DNA from: Nymphaea colorata
Lineage: Eukaryota > Streptophyta > Magnoliopsida > Nymphaeales > Nymphaeaceae
Direction of reading: 5' to 3'
Length of the DNA stretch: 64,000 bases
Assembly: GCF_008831285.2 (NCBI RefSeq)
Contig: NC_045138.2
Coordinates: forward strand, 7,531,205-7,595,204
The number at the start of each line of letters is the position of its first letter. Within the stretch, counting starts at the first letter, position 1. Below the pieces are notes generated by a model, which saw only the letters and a program-made list of their open reading frames with translations, was not told the DNA's origin and did no database searches. Both the position numbers and the translations under genes were made by a program. Below, piece after piece: positions 1-10,978 of the stretch.

Positions 1-1222
1 CCAATAAAATTCTAAAACACTACTTAGAAGCAAGGAGATATCAATTTTAAATTTCAAATATTGAATTTCCTTTTTTATTTTCAAAACTATTTTCAGAACC
101 GTCTTTTCAGACCTTTATGCAATTGTACATAAAGCCTCGGTTTTCTGCCGAAATTGCAAAATAAATTTCAGAACCCTCTTTCAGCAATTTATAATAAATC
201 CAAGGGTATCTCTTTGCAATTTTGTATAAAATCTCGGGTTTTCACTGAATTAACTTTCACAAGCCTCTTTTGGAAAAAGTTTTCAGCAAAATGTTGCTGC
301 TTTAATTTGCAATAAATTTGATAGCCGTTGTGAAACGTTTGCTAATAATGTGGACTAAATTTGTAATTTTTTAATTTTGAGTCTAAATTCAGCCCTAATC
401 GATTTTTTTTTTATTTTTTCCGCTCGAGCTGCTGTTGTTGCCTCTGCAAGCAAGTTGACGTTCTCTATGAGGGAGATGATCTGTGCTACAGCCGGCGACC
501 AGCAAAAACCCTAGAGAACTCTCACACCAGGTTGGGTTTCTGGGTCGCTGCGTGAAGGAAGTCTAAACCCTCTACTCTGGGTCTGGTTCGATGCCGGAGA
601 AGAACCAGATGAGCAATGGCAAATACGGTCGACCTGCGACCAGTGCATGGTAAATCCTTTTCATCTACAGCTTGGGTCAAGCAATATAAAAAAAAAAACA
701 ATCGAAGTTTCATCCAGTGAGCGGCAGATACTTGAGTTCAGAGCGGCGGATGAGCCAATAGTCGGCCTCAATGGAGCGATAGGCAGTGGTCTACTGGCGA
801 AGAACAAAAAATGAAACAAAATGGCAGAGGTAGTTTCTTTCTCTCGCTCTTATGCGTGTTTCAGGCCAGACCCTCAATAAGGGTCCTAAAAAAATTTCTT
901 TATCCATTCCAGATTCTGCATTGTCTCTACATCTTTTTAGGTTGTTACTACGCATGTACCGTCTTGTCTAATATCACCTAGCATCATTTAACATTCAAGC
1001 GATATGTTCTAAGCAGCATACAGGAAAACGAGAAGATATGTGTATTATGCGTAGAGACAGAGTTCATACATCAAAGGCACCACCAAAGTTCAGACTAAAC
1101 TTACTTGAGTTTAAAGAACAAGGCTTTGATACCAATGTTCGATCTTTAGCAGCGGAATGGCGACTTTGTTCAACTTTGTATATGTACAGCAACACACTGT
1201 CTGTAGCAGCAAGTGAGAGGCA
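1..1222. other. Left flank with no recognised gene
   Basis: AT-rich DNA up to the Copia target site. Short open frames exist on both strands but none resembles a known protein. Positions 119-182 and 216-272 form a degenerate direct repeat (GCAATT, then TATAAA, then CTCGGTTTTC-like blocks), which suggests an old repeat. The stretch 420-830 is less AT-rich and could be an untranslated or first-exon region of an unseen gene, but no splice-supported reading frame was found. Confidence 0.5.
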
Positions 1223-1227
1223 GCTAG
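1223..1227. repeat. Target site duplication of Copia-1, left copy
   Basis: GCTAG directly precedes the 5' LTR and recurs directly after the 3' LTR at 6732-6736. A 5-bp duplication is typical of Copia integrase and fixes both ends of the element. Confidence 0.9.
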
Positions 1228-1518
1228 TGTTGTGAGATTTGTGGAGGAAGATTGACATCAAGATTGGCAAGCATATCAAGAGTATCCTGCTGTTACGATT
1301 GAACAGATAAGGGAAAGAAATCTTCCCTAATTCTTTGCATAACCATTCTCTTGGTTATTGCCAAAATCAAAGTGTATAAATTCCCCATCTCTCTTTGAAT
1401 GTAAACAGAGCAGTGAAATAAAAAGGGGATAGTCTTCTTCTTCCTCCGTGGATGTAGGCCTAGTGCCGAACCACGTAAACTCTTGTTGTTCTCCCTGTTT
1501 CTCTTATGGTTTTCAACA
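1228..1518 (+). repeat. 5' LTR of Copia-1
   Basis: 291 bp, TGTTGTGAGA to TTTTCAACA. It matches 6441-6731 almost base for base. A TATA-like TGTATAAATT lies near 1373, where a Copia promoter would be expected. Confidence 0.92.
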
Positions 1519-1530
1519 TGGTATCAGAGC
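1519..1530 (+). other. Primer binding site of Copia-1 (tRNA-iMet)
   Basis: TGGTATCAGAGC directly abuts the 5' LTR. This is the standard plant Copia site complementary to the 3' end of initiator methionine tRNA, where minus-strand cDNA synthesis starts. Confidence 0.9.
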
Positions 1531-2188
1531 AGGTTATGTAATCCTGCTGGAAGTTTTTTTTTGCTGTTTTTGGAGCGTTGGGTGTTTCACGTTTGTGGGA
1601 GATCTGAAAGTGTCTCTGCTGCAACGTCTGCCCTTTCCAAGCAAAAAAACGACGTTCGACCCTGATCTTTCAAATTTGGGTGTTATCTCCTCAAGCTATC
1701 TCACATCGCCAGATTATACAAGAAGCATTTCTGGATCGTTGCAGAGTTTGCAGTCCGGTGCTCGACCAAAAATTGACATCGGTGCCGGCAGAACCGTGGT
1801 CTTTTTCCAGCCGCTTATCCATAGTGCTCTGTTTCGGCATATGATAGCTGAACTGTGTCGGTGATTAAAACAGAGGAATCACCGACTCTTGTACAAGGTG
1901 TTTCAAACCCACGGCGTTGATCTCTCTAGCATCTTCCACCGTCGAGCAGGAGTCCAGCAGTTTGCCTAGTTCCTGCAGATCCTTATGCATAATTTCAGAA
2001 TTTATAAAGTTGTGAGGAAGGAGCTCTGGTTTTTCATATTTCCGCCTGGTCTTTCCGAGAAGTCTGCTACAACCGGCATTTGGAATCCTTTTTTCTTTGG
2101 TCTTCTGAATTCTCTGCTGCACCAAGGTTGGTTCTTCTGGTATCTCTTCCTATATTTGATCAACTTCTGTCATTTCTTGGTTAAAATC

Positions 2189-3370
2189 ATGGCAAGCGAA
2201 CAACAAAGACAAGAAAATACAGAAAACTCCAGACGCCTCAATTACAACGAGCAAGTTAGCCAACCTCTGAAAATCACCAATATTCTCTTGAATGGTGCAA
2301 ATTACTTGAGTTGGGCAAAGGCGGCTCGATTATTTTTAAGCGGTCGATCCAAAATCGGCTACATAAACGGAAAGATCAGTCCTCCAGACAGTTCGGATCC
2401 TAAATTTGATGATTGGCAATCTGAAAATGATATGGTAATGTCATGACTTATCAACTCTATGGAGCCTTTTATTTCAAATTTATTTATGTATCAAGAAACT
2501 ACAAAAGAGGTTTGGGATGATTTAAAACAACTCTTCTCCGAACTAATCTCGCACGAGTTTATCAAATCCAAGTCGAGATCTCCAACCTTATGAAGGGTGA
2601 AAAGCCGTTGAATCTTTACATAAGAAAACTCAAAAGCCGATTTGATGAACTTATGCAATATAGGCCTGCTACGACTAATCCTGATACATACAAAATTCGA
2701 TTTGAAGAAGACAAATTATTTAAGCTGCTGGCTGGATAGGAGCTGAATATGAGGGTATTAGGAGTCAAATCCTTAATACTACTTCTCTTCCCAACTTCAA
2801 TAACGTCTGTCAAATGATACAAAGGGAGGCTGCACGAAGACAAGTTATGAATTCCAACACCAAAACTGAGAATCCTGAAGAAAGCAATGAAAAAATGGCA
2901 TATGTTGCTCAAGCCGATTATGCCAAAGGAGATCAGAAACTCCCGAATGTCAACAAGCCTTCCAATGCCAAATTCAGCTATCAGAAAGGAAGAAACAAAT
3001 TTCGGTGCACCCACTGCAAGCGATCTGGGCACACCCGTGAAAAATGCTGGGAGCTGGTTGGAAAACCCACAAGAGATAAAGCAATGGCTTCCACCAACTC
3101 TGACTCAGCCAACTTCGTTACCAAGGACGATCTTGAGAAATTCTTTCAAAAGTTTGCCAAGACAAATTTAATTTCATCTCAGCACGTCAACAATTCTAAA
3201 GGTAATAACTTTGCTTTGACTACTACTTTAAATCGTTCTATATGGGTCATTGATACAGGAGCTATCGATCATATGTCTAATGACATAACAAAATTGATCA
3301 ACCTTGACAAAACAAATAAACGACCTGTTTTTACTGCTGATGGATCCGTAATTACTGCTGAAGGATACAG
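2189..3370 (+). pseudogene. Copia-1 gag and protease region, broken
   Basis: Gag starts at ATG 2189 (MASEQQRQEN) and carries the Copia gag signature ANYLSWAKAARLFL. After 86 codons it meets a TGA at 2444-2446 where relatives have tryptophan (VMS-stop-LINSMEP). More frame breaks follow around 2550-2810. A frame reopening at 2814 holds a CCHC zinc knuckle (CTHCKRSGHTREKC, near 3005-3046) and the protease active site WVIDTGAIDHMS near 3243-3278. The frame is lost again near 3365. Gag packages RNA in virus-like particles and the protease cleaves the polyprotein; neither can be made intact here. Confidence 0.88.
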
Positions 3371-5107
3371 TGAAACTAGATTCTTTGAAAGGAGGCAGAA
3401 ATCTCAAGTTTTATATATTCATAAACTATCAGCATGTAAGCAAATTAACCAAGTCTTGTGATTGTCTGGCTGTTTTTTCCTCAAAGTATGTAATATTTCA
3501 GGATCGTGTGACGAAACTGGAGATTGGTAGAGGGCACGAGCAGAATGGGTTGTACGTGATGGAAGAAGATAACTGCAGTTTCATGGTGAATGACCAGCAA
3601 GATAGAAGTTCTCATTACTGGTCCTGGCACGCCAGACTTGGTCATATCTCTGACCAAAATTTAACTCGTCTTATTCCTCATCTTACAGTTGAAAATACTT
3701 CATGTGATGCTTGTGAATTTTCTAAATCCACGAGACTACCATTTCAATCTTCTACTGAAAAGTCTAATGCAATTTTTGATTTAGTTCACTCAGATGTTTG
3801 GGGACCAGCCCCAGAAGCATCTTATTTTGGATTTAGATATTATGTTTCATTTATTGATGATAAGACTCGCATGACTTGGTTGTTTTTTCTCAAGTATAAG
3901 AGTGAAGTTTTCAGTGCTTTTCAAGAATTTTTCAAGATGGTACATACTCAATATGGAGTAAAAATTAAAAAACTTCGCTGGAGGCGAATATGTGAATGAT
4001 GCTCTTGAAAACTTTCTAAAAGTAGAAGGAATACAACCTCAGTACTCTTGTGCAGGTACCCCACAACAGAATGGAGTTGCCGAACAAAAAAATAGGCAAC
4101 TACTGAATATTGCTCGATCTCTTATGATACATATGCATGTTCTGCTTCGTTTTTGGAATGACACTGTAGCTACAACATGTTATATTGCCAACAGGGTATC
4201 AAGTTCTAGCATTGAAAATCAAGTTCTTATAGAACTTCTTCTCAATAGAAAAGTATCTATAAAGCATTTTAAAGTGTTCGGATGTAAGTGTTATGCTCAT
4301 ATACAAGAAAAATTTAGGAACAAATTTGAAAAACATGTTGTCAAATGTATCTTCCTCGGCTATTCTAGTAGAAAGAAGGGGTACAAGTGTTATGATCCAA
4401 CTACTAAAAAATTACTTATATCTCGTGATGTGAAGTTTTTTGAACAGGAGTCCTTCTTTGATGCCCAAAGAAAGGGGGAGATGAACATCAAGCAGTCCAC
4501 AATTGAAAACAACAATAAAGCTCTGTATGCAAGCGAGAAGCCTGTATTGCCATTAGTTGAAATTGGCACTGAAATTCCTTTCACCAGACAGTTTCATTTT
4601 GAATCAAATCAAAGCACCTCAAATGTTGTGTCCTTGCCTACACCCTTGTCTCTACTACAAATAATTCAACAACCTAATACCGACACCAATCCTGTCACTC
4701 CTCCCACTGAATCCAATTCCAACTTGAGCAACTCAAGCCAAACCTCTCAAGAAAACTCCATTAGACGATCCACTCGCCCTACTAGACCACCAACCAAGTT
4801 TAGTGACTATTACACTTATCTTACAATAAACAAAGACCACTCCATAGACCAATACCTGTCATTTGAAAACTTGCCCATTCACTATAAATCCTATATCATA
4901 AATGCATATTCCCAACATGAACCAAAAACCTATGAGGAGGCTAATTCCGATCCAGAATGGCAAAATGCAATGAAAGAGGAGCTTGCGGCACTAACAAAAA
5001 ATCAGACTTGGGATCTAGTTCCTTTACCTGATGGTAAAAAGTTGGCTGGATGCAAGTGGGTTTATCGAATAAAATATAACAGTGATGGAAGTGTAGACCG
5101 ACATTGA
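3370..5107 (+). pseudogene. Copia-1 integrase and start of reverse transcriptase, broken
   Basis: The frame 3370-3999 has the zinc-binding part (HARLGH, then CDACEFSK) and the first integrase catalytic aspartate in LVHSDVWGP. At about 3975-3990 a deletion removes the second catalytic motif: where LRSDNGGEY is expected the DNA runs LRWRR and shifts frame. The next frame (3992-5107) keeps GTPQQNGVAEQKN, the third catalytic region. It then reaches the start of reverse transcriptase (NQTWDLVPLP, GCKWVYRIKY) and stops after DGSVDRH at 5107. About 16 codons (the KARLVAKGF block) are missing before the next domain. Confidence 0.87.
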
Positions 5108-6272
5108 CTATACTGAAACCTTTGCCCCTGTTGCAAAGATGAGCTCTGTCCGAACTTTGATTTCAGTAGCAGCAAACAAGAGATGGCCTCTGACTTTGCT
5201 TGATGTCAAAAATGCTTTTCTGCATGGGGAACTCAATGAAGAAGTTTATATGGAGGCTCCAAAAGGAATAAAAAATGAGCACAAGCATGTTTGTAAGTTA
5301 AAAAAGGCTCTATACGGGTTGAAACAGTCTCCACGAGCTTGGTTTTCTCGTCTCCGTGATGCTCTTGTTAAAATGGGTTTCAAAAGAAGCAGTGCTGATC
5401 ATACTATGTTTACGTCTTTGAAAAATTCTAAAATTTGTATTATCTTGGTTTATGTGGACGACATAATAATGACAGGTGATGATATTGACTTTATGCCACG
5501 CGTGAAGGATTATCTCAATCGGCTCTTTGAAATAAAAGATTTGGAAATACTAAGATTCTTCTTAGGAATTGAAGTTGCTCACTCAAATAAAGGAGTTTTC
5601 CTCTGTCAAAGGAAATATACATTAGATCTGTTGAAAGAAACTGGATGCTTAGGTACCAAACCTGCAGAGACTCCTCTTGAAGTCAACTGTAAATTAAAGA
5701 AGGATGAAGGTGAACTTGTCGAGAATGTTCAAAGCTTTCATAAACTTGTTGGTAAGCTCATATATTTGACTGTTACAAGACCAGACATATCTTATGCTAT
5801 AAGTCTTATTAACCAGTTCATGCACTCTCCTAGGTCATCTCATGTTGAAGCTGCTCATAAAATCTTGAGATATTTGAAACGATGTCCTGAAAAAGGGATT
5901 TTGATGAAACGTGATCTGACACTTGATGTTGTGGGTTATACTGATGCAGACTGGGCATGGGATCCAAATGATAGAAGATCTACTTCTGGTTTTTGTACCT
6001 TTGTTGGAGGTATTCTCGTAACTTGGATTAAAGCTCTTTTGAAGGATATAAATATTGATGTGCAAGGACCTATAAAGTTTATATGCGACAATATGACTGC
6101 AATCTATATCGGGGCAAATCCAGTTTTTCACGAAAGGACTAAACACATTGAAATTGACTATCACTTCATCAGAGAAAATATTCAAGATGAAACTATCGAA
6201 ACATGTCATGTCAAAAGTGAAAATCAGTTGGCTGATATTTTCACAAAAAGTATAGCATGTGAGAAACATTAA
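5108..6272 (+). pseudogene. Copia-1 reverse transcriptase and RNase H
   Basis: The frame starts with DYTETFAPVAKM and runs open to TAA at 6272. It contains LDVKNAFLHGEL, LKKALYGLKQSPRAWF and the catalytic YVDD in ILVYVDDIIMTGDD near 5447-5490. RNase H follows (GYTDADWAWDPNDRRSTSG, then ERTKHIEIDYHFIRE and the end LADIFTKSI). Part of RNase H between LVTWI and LLKDI, including the usual SSAEAEYRA block, has been deleted. This is the best preserved part of the element, but it has no start codon of its own because the upstream polyprotein is broken. Confidence 0.88.
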
Positions 6273-6493
6273 GGCATTGTAAACAAGTTGGGACAGATTG
6301 ATATCTGTCCTCCAACTTGAGGGGGAGATTGTTGCGAGATTTGTGGAGGAAGATTGACAACAAGATCGGCAAGCATATCAAGAGGCATTGTAAACAAGTT
6401 GGGACAGATTGATATCTGTCCTCCAACTTGAGGGGGAGATTGTTGCGAGATTTGTGGAGGAAGATTGACAACAAGATCGGCAAGCATATCAAG
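6272..6493 (+). repeat. 111-bp tandem duplication across polypurine tract and LTR start
   Basis: Two head-to-tail units (6272-6382 and 6383-6493) each contain the polypurine tract GAGGGGGAGAT (near 6319 and 6430) followed by the first 53 bp of the LTR. The second unit leads into the full 3' LTR; the first is a decoy LTR start at 6330. Confidence 0.92.
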
Positions 6494-6731
6494 AGTATCC
6501 TGCTGTTACGATTGAACAGATAAGGGAAAGAAATCTTCCCTAATTCTTTGCATAACCATTCTCTTGGTTATCGCCAAAATCAAAGTGTATAAATTCCCCT
6601 TCTCTCTTTGAATGTAAACAGAGCAGTGAAATAAAAAAGGGATATTCTTCTTCTTCCTCCGTGGACGTAGGCCTAGTGCCGAACCACGTAAACTCTTGTT
6701 GTTCTCCCTGTTTCTCTTATGGTTTTCAACA
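6441..6731 (+). repeat. 3' LTR of Copia-1
   Basis: 291 bp, TGTTGCGAGA to TTTTCAACA, followed directly by the GCTAG target duplication at 6732-6736. It is preceded by the polypurine tract. Confidence 0.92.
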
Positions 6732-6736
6732 GCTAG

Positions 6737-7059
6737 CAGATCCTGTATTCATAGGCATAGGCAGATGAAAAAGAAGAAGAACCAGATGAATAGTTTTTGG
6801 GTTTGGTTCAAGGAGGCACAGGCTAAGCTAATCTTATGATTAACCTGAGTATAAAATAAGCTGGGCTTTTATAGACCGCCTCGTAGGTTTCCCAATACCC
6901 AGCAACGGTTACGGCAAGAGGGATTTGTGGGCAGTTTTCCTACTTAATCTTGTAAGTGCAAGTGGGCCCTCTTGTAGTCATGCGATTAAATAAGAAAACT
7001 GCCCACAAATCCCTCTAGCCGTAACCTGGGCCTAGAACTCAGGGTCACTATCCAACACT
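6737..7059. other. Short spacer with an inverted repeat, between Copia-1 and the tandem array
   Basis: No gene. This DNA continues the pre-insertion flank of Copia-1 and ends where homology to the tandem unit begins (CACTCTGAGCTAGAT, near 7058). It contains the hairpin described separately. Confidence 0.5.
6907..7026. repeat. 33-bp inverted repeat around a 54-bp loop
   Basis: Arms 6907-6939 and 6994-7026 are reverse complements with one mismatch. The left arm starts GGTTACGGCAAGAGGGATTT. The transcript would form a long, nearly perfect hairpin. It could be a small MITE or a precursor of small RNA; no clear target duplication was seen. Confidence 0.8.
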
Positions 7060-7120
7060 CTGAGCTAGATATAACTAGTACAATGCTAGCCAAAAAGAAA
7101 AGGAATATATAAACATATAC

Positions 7121-7429
7121 CCTGATGAAGCTTGCATTGATATATCCATTTCCCATCAACTTGTTATCCTTTCTTGAGTCAAGAACAACTCTTGAATCAT
7201 CAACTGGAACAAGCAAATACCAGTCAATCACATCCACAGAAGGATCATCAAAAGACATAGAAAGAAAAAATCTAATGATACCCACCAAGGAAATTTACTT
7301 TCTTGCTGGTTGCAAAAATGCTATAAGCCTATAATCTTCTGACATGGTAAAACATCTGTATAACGGGTTTTTTCTGAATTGGCAATTTCAAGAGCAACCC
7401 TGCATCTCACTCTTTCTCAAACTGCTAGC
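7121..7429 (-). pseudogene. Tyrosine phosphatase pseudogene copy A (two exons left)
   Basis: Only exons 2 and 3 of the PTP gene remain. Exon 3 (7121-7203) encodes the stretch around DDSRVVLDS and [10 protein letters not shown] with sound splice sites. Exon 2 (7344-7429) lost 11 bp relative to the intact gene at 42467-42563, within a short direct repeat (TGCATCTC), which shifts the frame. All downstream catalytic exons and the first exon are absent, because the array is broken at about 7060 and exon 1 was never part of the unit. No function is expected. Confidence 0.88.
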
Positions 7430-8380
7430 CTCTCAAAGGACATCATCAGAAGAAAGTAGGTAAATTATTCACTATTGAAACCTTTACGAAAGAAATATAG
7501 GATCTCCTTCCACCATTTATCCAATCATCAAACACTTTTCCTATAGAATGTCAGTCCAAGACAGAAAAACACGCATGATCTGTATGAAAAGATAAACACA
7601 TGTGGGAAGCAAAGAACTAAGATACCAATGATTGTCACAATTTTAGAACCTAAATCACATGGATGGGAGTACAAGTGCGGATTCAGGTACAGCAGTATGG
7701 TTTCAGACATTGCAAATTTGAAAATATAGATGCAGAGTATAGTTTGAGGCTAAGTCACATGGGGTACCTGGGAAATAGTGGAGTACCAGTATGGCAATGT
7801 AACCATACTTGTGTATGGGTATGGAGGCACACCTGGGTATGATTTATTCATTAACTATTTACATTTTTATCTTTTGTGCAAATTCTGCTATGATTACTTG
7901 TGATATTGTTTATGTCGTGACTTGTAAAAGATATTAAGCCACATAAATCTTCTAATAGTAGATTCATCAGCAGCTTCATTTTGCAGCATGACTATATTGC
8001 TGGACAAGTGGCATTATATATTGTTTAGCAACTTATGGTCTATCTGACACGGTTACCTCTATTTGGGTGAGATACCAGTGCCGACACAGGTACGGGTATC
8101 TGTACACTCCTAGAAATCGTTAGACTTATGTTGGGTTTGGTCAACGCACCTATGGCCATATTTGTCTTTTTTTGGACTTGGTCAAAGCTGACCAACCCCA
8201 TTTTTGTCCACTAATTAATTTTTCTCATCAAATCATTGTGTAGATAAGATGAAAATGAAGAGTATACCACAGAAACTGAAGGGCCTCTTCTTGTTCTCTA
8301 CACTCAAGACTTTCGGGCAAGATTCTCTGATGACTTAGTTTAATAAACATTTTATATTGTTTTGTTTGTGTTCAAAATCC

Positions 8381-8411
<31 letters not shown>

Positions 8412-9077
8412 CTGTGTGTGTGAGAGAGGAGGGGGGTGTACAGGGATACATCAGGACATATATATCATATTCACAAATATCATTTTCGAGTTTTAAACGG
8501 TAAGATTTTTTTCGAGTACAGTACGGTAACCTTAAAAAAAAGGAGAAAAATACAGTAAATTTTACAAAAATTTAAAAAACTAAAAATAATGAAAAAATAA
8601 AATAAGTGAGAAACTAATAGCACAAACATCAAAAGATAAGTAGATTTACAACAAATAATCCATATTAGATGAAATGATACATACCTAGACTTGTTAGATC
8701 ACAAATTGAGTCTATCTATACAAACAACACATATATAAGCCTACCATATACATTTCTTGTGTTTTCATAAAAACAGGTATTGCTATGACCATCGATTATC
8801 CTGTGCTTCCTTGACCGAAGGAGAGAGAGAGAGAGAAAGAGAAGAATTAGTTTTAATTGTTTTTATTAAAATATTAATTAATACATAGTTGTATCGGTCT
8901 ATATAAACCGATTCAACCTCCTGTAAGCACAATTAATTTCTACTCGACCGTATGCCGATACAATTATAAATCGGCTAAAACGAGCCATTACACGTTGAAA
9001 TTACGAGCATTGGTGGGAGCACCAAGGCTCTACCAGCCATGGCTCCGGAAGACCAACAGCCCTGCCGGCCGGCTTAC
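7430..9077. other. Unit 1 spacer between PTP remnant and dirigent gene
   Basis: No gene found. The same sequence occurs at about 27771-29469 and, up to roughly position 8110, also at 42564-43320. It contains a TA/TG microsatellite (8381-8428). The AT-rich piece near 8545-8630 recurs in inverted form near 53480-53550, so it is probably part of a dispersed repeat. Confidence 0.6.
8381..8428. repeat. TA/TG microsatellite, unit 1
   Basis: About ten TA units followed by TG units and a short GA run. The counterpart in unit 2 is at 28776-28820, with a different length. Confidence 0.9.
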
Positions 9078-9648
9078 TCACCGGTGCACTACGACCACAT
9101 CGTACTGCACGGTGGCATCGCGGGTTTTACTGTCGATCCAAAGCGTCCTGATTATGGCATAGCCGCGGGCCATCCGGAAGGCGCCGGTGCCGCCGACAAC
9201 CGGTATCTCCCTCACCTTGCCAAGCACCGAGTTCCGGCCCATGATGCTGAGGGTGCTGCCATTATACCTCCCATCCGTGAACACCACGTTCATGGCCATC
9301 AACAGCGCCAGACTCTGCTGCCCCTCCGACGCGTAGATCCCCTGGCACCTTCCCACCTGCTTTGACGTCATCTGCGGCCTCTCTGTCAAAAGGTTGTCCA
9401 TCATCTGGACTTGGCCGAAGCCGGTGGAAGAATTAGGGGCTCTGCACAATGGTGACGCTGGTGGGGTGTTTGCCGCTCAGCACGTCGTGCCAGTAGAAGC
9501 GGAGGCGGGTTACCTTGTCTTTGCTCGGCAGCCTTGGCCTTGGTGATGGGCGACCGGGATACGTAGCAGCGGCAACGCTGGTGGTGGTGGTGATGAAGAG
9601 AAAGAGCGTGAAGAAGAGAAAGGACTTAGCAGGGAGGCTGCTGTCCAT
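9078..9648 (-). pseudogene. Dirigent protein gene, frameshifted copy (unit 1)
   Basis: A single-exon gene read from ATG 9648. It keeps the signal peptide (MDSSLPAKSFLFFTLFLF), the first strand TRLRFYWHDVLSGKHPTSV and, in another frame, the conserved dirigent core STGFGQVQMMDN and RCQGIY, then GRNSVLGKVREIPVVGGTG. An 8-bp deletion near 9435, relative to the intact copy at 29470-30048, joins two frames just after VTIVQSP. The deletion is bracketed by AGGG microhomology. Translation from the normal start would go out of frame after about 71 residues and lose the whole barrel. Otherwise it is very close to the intact copy, so the break looks recent. Confidence 0.92.
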
Positions 9649-9769
9649 GGTGATGCTTGAGGGAGGAGGGGAGAGGCGAGGGGTTCCAGCAGACTTGAGA
9701 GAGGGCGTCTTTGTTGTCTCCCATGGTTTTTTATAGAAGTATTTAAGAGAGAGAGAGAGAGAGAAACAG

Positions 9770-9802
9770 AGAGCCACATATATATATATATATATATATA
9801 TA
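9770..9802. repeat. TA microsatellite upstream of the broken dirigent gene
   Basis: A run of TA about 130 bp upstream of the dirigent start, next to a GA-rich run (9747-9771). It may supply the TATA element. In unit 2 the same site has become a perfect palindrome. Confidence 0.75.
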
Positions 9803-9949
9803 ACATTCTGCTGGAGCATGTTCACCTAATAACTGACATGACATACCATCCACAAATATAATTGAAGCTTCCTTCCTCCACATTTAAAAAAATGTGTTCG
9901 ACCAACTAGATCATTCTTTATTGATGATGATTATTTGTTTTGTTTCGGG

Positions 9950-10735
9950 TGATGAGCAAGAACAATTTTTGTTTGATTGTTTATTAAAATAATCTTGTAT
10001 TCCTGACATGAAAGTTAATGGATGATTAAGAGATGTAGCCATGAAGGAACCTCAGATATTGCTGATAAGAAAAAAATATGGTGAAGAATATACAGTAAAA
10101 AAAAAAAACAAATTAAAGCATGCTAAACCAACTGTTATAGCTGAAATTTTAAATGCTAGTAGATTGGGATGGGATGTAGACTATAAGATGGTCTTGACTC
10201 ACAAGCATGTGTGGGATGATCATGTAAAAAGACATCCAAATAAAAAAAAAATACATAAAGCCATCTACTTGAAAATTTTATGAGCATGCAATAGAAATAT
10301 GAGATAAATCTACTGCGATGGATAACCATAGAAATGTATATTCAAAAATACCAATATCATCAGCAGAAGTTTCACTCATTACTCTATTAGATGAGAAAGT
10401 ATTTCAAGCAAATAATTTTGATGACCCCATGAGTAACTCATTAGGCGACCAACCTTCATCATCAAGGGGAACATGTAAGAAAAGAAAGTCATTGAGGATG
10501 CTTCTATTTGTGATGTGATAAGTAGTCTAACTGAAGAAGTATAGCTTTTAATGATGCTACTCCATATCATTTAACAAAACAAGCCAGTGACATTGTATTA
10601 GAGTTATTCAAAAATAGTGAAATTGATTCATCTACTTGTTTGAAAGTGATCAAATTTGTGTCAAATTCACATGTGACTACATTCCTTTGTATTCTACCAT
10701 AGTTGAGGACTGAGTGGTTGCGTGACAAAATTAAA
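9950..10735 (+). pseudogene. Myb/SANT-like protein of a PIF/Harbinger element, relic (unit 1)
   Basis: Translation gives DEQEQFLFDCLLK, then LGWDVDYKMVLTHKHVWDDH followed by VKRHPNKKK. This is the pattern of the plant Myb/SANT-like DNA-binding domain that accompanies Harbinger transposases. Downstream are a serine-rich linker (GDQPSSSRGTCKKRKS) and a C-terminal piece resembling TEWLRDKIK. Several stop codons and frameshifts break the frame. In active elements this protein binds element ends and helps import the transposase into the nucleus. Confidence 0.68.
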
Positions 10736-10978
10736 TGTTTGTGTATAATTTTGATTAAGCATCTATAGTGTGTAATTGAGTTAATATATTTATGTTAGTT
10801 CATTTTTTAGTATACTCTTTACGTTGGTTGAGTTAATATTTTCCTTTTCATTTTATGTGTATTAATTTATGTTACCATCAGCATGTTTTTATGTAAGTTG
10901 ACTTTATGGGAATTTTTTGGTATATTCATTAAGTTTATGAATCATTTGTTATTGATTTCTTATGTGTAATACCAAAAA

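Larger units (their letters stand above)
1228..6731 (+). mobile_element. Ty1/Copia LTR retrotransposon (Copia-1), full length but coding-dead
   Basis: The element has two 291-bp LTRs (1228-1518 and 6441-6731), each starting TGTTG and ending CAACA, a tRNA-iMet primer site, a polypurine tract and a GCTAG target duplication. The domain order gag, protease, integrase, reverse transcriptase, RNase H is that of Copia. The reading frame is broken by a nonsense codon in gag, several frameshifts and at least two internal deletions, so it cannot encode its own transposition. The LTRs differ by only a few substitutions, so insertion is fairly recent compared with the other elements here. It sits about 0.3 kb left of the edge of the tandem array. 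Confidence 0.93.

Noticed and set aside
40-300. CRISPR-like spaced repeats
   Set aside because: Repeats are degenerate, only two units, and the DNA is plant nuclear; no array anywhere in the window.
1519-1530. tRNA gene suggested by TGGTATCAGAGC
   Set aside because: Only the 12-nt primer site next to LTRs; no cloverleaf around it. The same holds at 14943 and 22683.
7125-7334. Plus-strand frame repeated in all three units (7125, 27476, 42247)
   Set aside because: Antisense of PTP exon 3; the minus strand carries the splice sites and conserved residues.
9039-9365. Plus-strand frame of 108 codons, repeated at 29431-29757
   Set aside because: Antisense shadow of the dirigent gene, which has the recognisable domain on the minus strand.
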